NCBI RefSeq assembly: GCF_022347785.1
Contig: NZ_JAKRGA010000003.1
Coordinates: 124,001 to 188,000 of the forward strand
Reading direction: 5' to 3'
DNA: 64,000 bases
Source of the DNA: Psychrobium sp. MM17-31
GTDB taxonomy: Bacteria; Pseudomonadota; Gammaproteobacteria; Enterobacterales; Psychrobiaceae
The notes under the pieces were generated by a model that saw nothing but the letters and a program-made list of their open reading frames with translations, searched no databases and was not told the origin of the DNA. The translations under genes and the position numbers were made by a program. Shown here in pieces: positions 62,356 to 64,000 of the stretch; the stretch's first letter is position 1; each line of letters opens with the position of its first letter.

Positions 62356-62667
62356 CTAGCGTCCATTTTTTTCCTGAATTGTAATCTTCAGCGATCGACA
62401 AAGTTCATCAACCGACCTAACAAGCTCAGTTTTCGAGGAACCATGAACGATGTTGCCAACCATAATCCACGTATTATTGGTCCACTTTTCTAGCATCCCA
62501 CAATCTTCTTCTCCATCCCAAGAAACCATAAAACGACTCGCCCCCAGCGCGTAAATACAGTCGACAGAGCCGTCTAGATCACGTTCAGTATCTATTGTCA
62601 CTTCAACATAGTTGAGAGGGACCAAAATCGCACTAATTTTAGTTTTTAGAAGCTGATAGTCTGTCAT
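62356..62667 (-). CDS. Hypothetical 103-residue acidic protein
   Basis: A soluble protein starting MTDYQLLKTKISAILVPLNY, with SRFMVSWDGEEDCGMLEKW in the middle and SVDELCRSLKITIQEKNGR at the end; alternating beta strands and helices. Not recognised. Size and acidity resemble small immunity-type proteins, but no toxin gene is beside it. Coupled to the downstream membrane protein by a 2-bp gap. Confidence 0.65.
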   Translation of the reverse strand: MTDYQLLKTKISAILVPLNYVEVTIDTERDLDGSVDCIYALGASRFMVSWDGEEDCGMLEKWTNNTWIMVGNIVHGSSKTELVRSVDELCRSLKITIQEKNGR

Positions 62668-62701
62668 TATTTCCTATGAGGCTCTATTCATAAAAGTAGA
62701 A

Positions 62702-63313
62702 TTAATAGATGCAGCGAAGGTTATCACCATCTTTCAAGATTCGCATATCCGTTAATATTAACTCTGGAATTGGATGTGGCCAGCTTTCATAGACTGATAG
62801 ATTTTGGCGTACTGGGCAACTACTGGTTTGATGAGGTTCGCCTTTAAAGTCAATCATATTCAAGTGGTATTTGATATTGAAAGGAAAAGGATTTTTAACA
62901 GATAACATCATGCCTGTACTTGAATCCATTTGCGTAAAGGAAAATCTAATCGTCTTATCGGGATTAACATTCTCAGTTACCAATTTAAAATTGCCAATCC
63001 GTTGTCCATCAATTACTTCTGCTTCAATGAGTAAAACATCACCCGGAAGAATCGATAACTTGTCGCCCATGGCTGCTGGCCAGTATAGCGGCAGCATTTG
63101 ATCAATTGGTCCATTATCCGTGTTAAATTGAACGCGTCGATTCTCGCGACATTGATTGGTTTTACAAAACTCTTCAAGCGTAACTTCTATTTGCTCTATT
63201 GGTTCTTTCGTATCTTTTTGCTCCTCTAACGGAGCTTGTGCTTTTGGTGCCTCTGTAGATTGACAGCCGAGCAATAGCATTGATGATGCGAGTAATAATG
63301 TTGAATATTTCAC
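62702..63313 (-). CDS. Lipoprotein, unknown function
   Basis: A 203-residue lipoprotein from GTG 63313 (preceded by AAAAGGACG). KYSTLLLASSMLLLGC contains a lipobox LLLGC; then an acidic/Glu-rich linker, a Cys-containing EEFCKTNQCRENRR motif and a beta-rich domain with LPLYWPAAMGDKLSILPGDVLLIEAEVIDG. The frame upstream to 63361 lacks a signal-like start. Not recognised; first gene of the accessory group running to 62096. Confidence 0.7.
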   Translation of the reverse strand: MKYSTLLLASSMLLLGCQSTEAPKAQAPLEEQKDTKEPIEQIEVTLEEFCKTNQCRENRRVQFNTDNGPIDQMLPLYWPAAMGDKLSILPGDVLLIEAEVIDGQRIGNFKLVTENVNPDKTIRFSFTQMDSSTGMMLSVKNPFPFNIKYHLNMIDFKGEPHQTSSCPVRQNLSVYESWPHPIPELILTDMRILKDGDNLRCIY

Positions 63314-63435
63314 GAAACGTCCTTTTATGTGTTTATTGTTTAAATGGAAATCACCATACATATTTTCATTGCTAAAGTATTGAAAATCATTTGGTTATGC
63401 AAGGAGAATTGTGGATGGTTAGAATTTAGTGTTAG

Positions 63436-63699
63436 TTAAAAGGTGTTAGAACTAACATCTAATTTTTGTTGCACGGCTTTGGTGTCCATATTAAATGTCA
63501 GCATTTCTGGATACAAATGAAAAACTATTCTTAATGTGACGATTATTATAAGAGTAGTAAGCAAAGGAAACAGATTTGCTTTTATACTATTCCCTTTCAA
63601 ATAATCTTTTATGGTTTTTATGAATAAGTAAAATCCAAAAATGATCAGCAATAACCAAATAAAAGCTAAGAAAATACCTAATACGTTTATATCAAACAT
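63436..63699 (-). CDS. Small two-helix membrane protein
   Basis: An 87-residue protein, helices at about 6-28 (VLGIFLAFIWLLLIIFGFYLFI) and 43-63 (LFPLLTTLIIIVTLRIVFHLY), with a polar C-terminal tail MDTKAVQQKLDVSSN. Strongly AT-rich. Ribosome site weak. Not recognised. Confidence 0.5.
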   Translation of the reverse strand: MFDINVLGIFLAFIWLLLIIFGFYLFIKTIKDYLKGNSIKANLFPLLTTLIIIVTLRIVFHLYPEMLTFNMDTKAVQQKLDVSSNTF

Positions 63700-63789
63700 A
63701 AATACCTAATCATCAAATCTGACGGAGTGTTCAAAGACATATTTTATCGTGCATAAATTTATGGGTGTCTAGGGTTTCTGAGGGTTTTC

Positions 63790-63844
63790 CTTTAACGCCT
63801 AAATCAGGCGCGCCGTAGGCGTCACCTGGATTTTCTTGTTATAA
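63790..63844 (-). repeat. attC-like integron recombination site
   Basis: On the minus strand: TTATAAC, unpaired AAGA, stem AAATCCAGGTGACGCC, loop TAC, stem GGCGCGCCTGATTT, unpaired AGGC, GTTAAAG. The stem pairs along its length with one G:T and two extrahelical bases (an A and a C), and the outer TAAC/GTTA boxes pair across an unpaired spacer: the architecture of attC. Outer boxes deviate from RYYYAAC/GTTRRRY. The stop codon of the HEPN-like gene lies inside the outer box, as in cassettes. Could instead be a terminator hairpin. Confidence 0.45.
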
Positions 63845-64000
63845 GTATTTTTGCACATCCTTAAGTTCAAAGTTTGTAGCAATATTCGTATACCTATGGA
63901 TTTGATCCAATATAAGAAATCCAATTAGAGATGACTTCTTAGTAAATGCTGACGAGCCTACTACACCATGACTAAGCGTATTTCGACTTATGAAGTTATT
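63839..64000 (-). CDS. C-terminus of a HEPN-like protein (5' end outside window)
   Basis: The last 53 codons of a minus-strand gene entering from the right edge; the stop TAA is at 63839-63841. It contains RNTLSHG (R-N-x3-H, fitting the Rx4-6H HEPN ribonuclease motif), followed by SLIGFLILDQIHRY. This pattern closes DUF4209-like and other HEPN proteins found in defence and toxin systems (inference from a short motif). It ends in the attC-like element, so it may be an integron cassette gene. Confidence 0.55.
   Translation of the reverse strand, partial: NNFISRNTLSHGVVGSSAFTKKSSLIGFLILDQIHRYTNIATNFELKDVQKYL

Noticed and set aside
1-64000. tRNA genes, rRNA genes and CRISPR arrays
   Set aside because: No TTCGA-arm context with an acceptor stem, no rRNA sequence and no regularly spaced repeats were recognised by eye; a dedicated scan was not possible.

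Overview
The window reads as the chromosome of a marine gammaproteobacterium of the order Alteromonadales, probably Colwelliaceae (Colwellia/Thalassotalea-like). This is inferred from the protein families (ccoNOQP-ccoHIS-fnr block, PsrA-type TetR regulator, class I fumarase, YeaC/AnsA/SppA neighbourhood, DUF2987, DUF3087, DUF501), the AT-leaning composition and compact operons. I recognised no rRNA, tRNA or CRISPR array. About 65 protein genes can be supported; the two edge genes (asnS on the left, a HEPN-like gene on the right) are cut by the window.

Layout. 1-18 kb is housekeeping: asnS (partial), a CoA-type Nudix hydrolase, pabB, class I fumarase, an S9 peptidase, a PsrA-like regulator with a readable promoter/operator, an AGCS amino-acid symporter, zinc-ribbon/YeaC/GH3 genes, ansA, sppA, a YciC-like membrane protein, a Bax-like glucosaminidase and a DUF2987 protein. 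18-29 kb is the micro-aerobic respiration block, all on the minus strand: ccoN-O-Q-P, ccoH-I-S, a TauE/SafE-like protein, fnr, uspE, ttcA. A perfect FNR box lies 33 bp (centre to centre) upstream of a -10 element for ccoN. A YtkA-like lipoprotein diverges from ccoN. 29-37 kb carries a ComFB-like gene, small conserved families, a TRIC channel, gnd, and a second oxidase operon (GbsR/MarR-type regulator-cydA-cydB, cyanide-insensitive type) whose promoter has both a perfect FNR box and a long palindrome over the -10.

37.6-46 kb is a nine-gene Mrp/Mnh-type cation/proton antiporter cluster (E-F-G-[DUF4040+B]-C-D-D'-small membrane protein-D'') with three NuoL/M/N-like subunits instead of two, preceded by a tandem universal stress protein. 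46-50.2 kb looks accessory: a lone tyrosine recombinase, a 34-bp loxP-proportioned palindrome at its promoter, a 12-bp copy of the arm on the other side of the gene, a startless ORF remnant, an S41 peptidase and a small membrane protein. 50-60.5 kb returns to chromosomal genes: a DsbA-fold protein, YehS, a Kef-type transporter, a PilZ protein, an FKBP, a thioredoxin-fold protein, an RNA methyltransferase, a divergent rhodanese / BigR-SqrR-type persulfide sensor pair, an SDR, a haem-binding diguanylate cyclase and a DHDPS-family enzyme with a GntR-type operator. 60.6-64 kb holds small lineage-specific genes ending at an attC-like hairpin beside a HEPN-like gene.

How it fits together: FNR is encoded inside the cluster of the high-affinity cbb3 oxidase it appears to control, and the same type of box sits at the bd oxidase operon, so one oxygen sensor probably tunes both terminal oxidases. 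Genes for making or binding c-di-GMP recur (ComFB-like, PilZ, GGDEF). The most novel-looking items are the recombinase with its palindromic site, the dual FNR/palindrome switch of the cyd operon, the three-D Mnh cluster with its linked stress protein, and the attC/HEPN edge.
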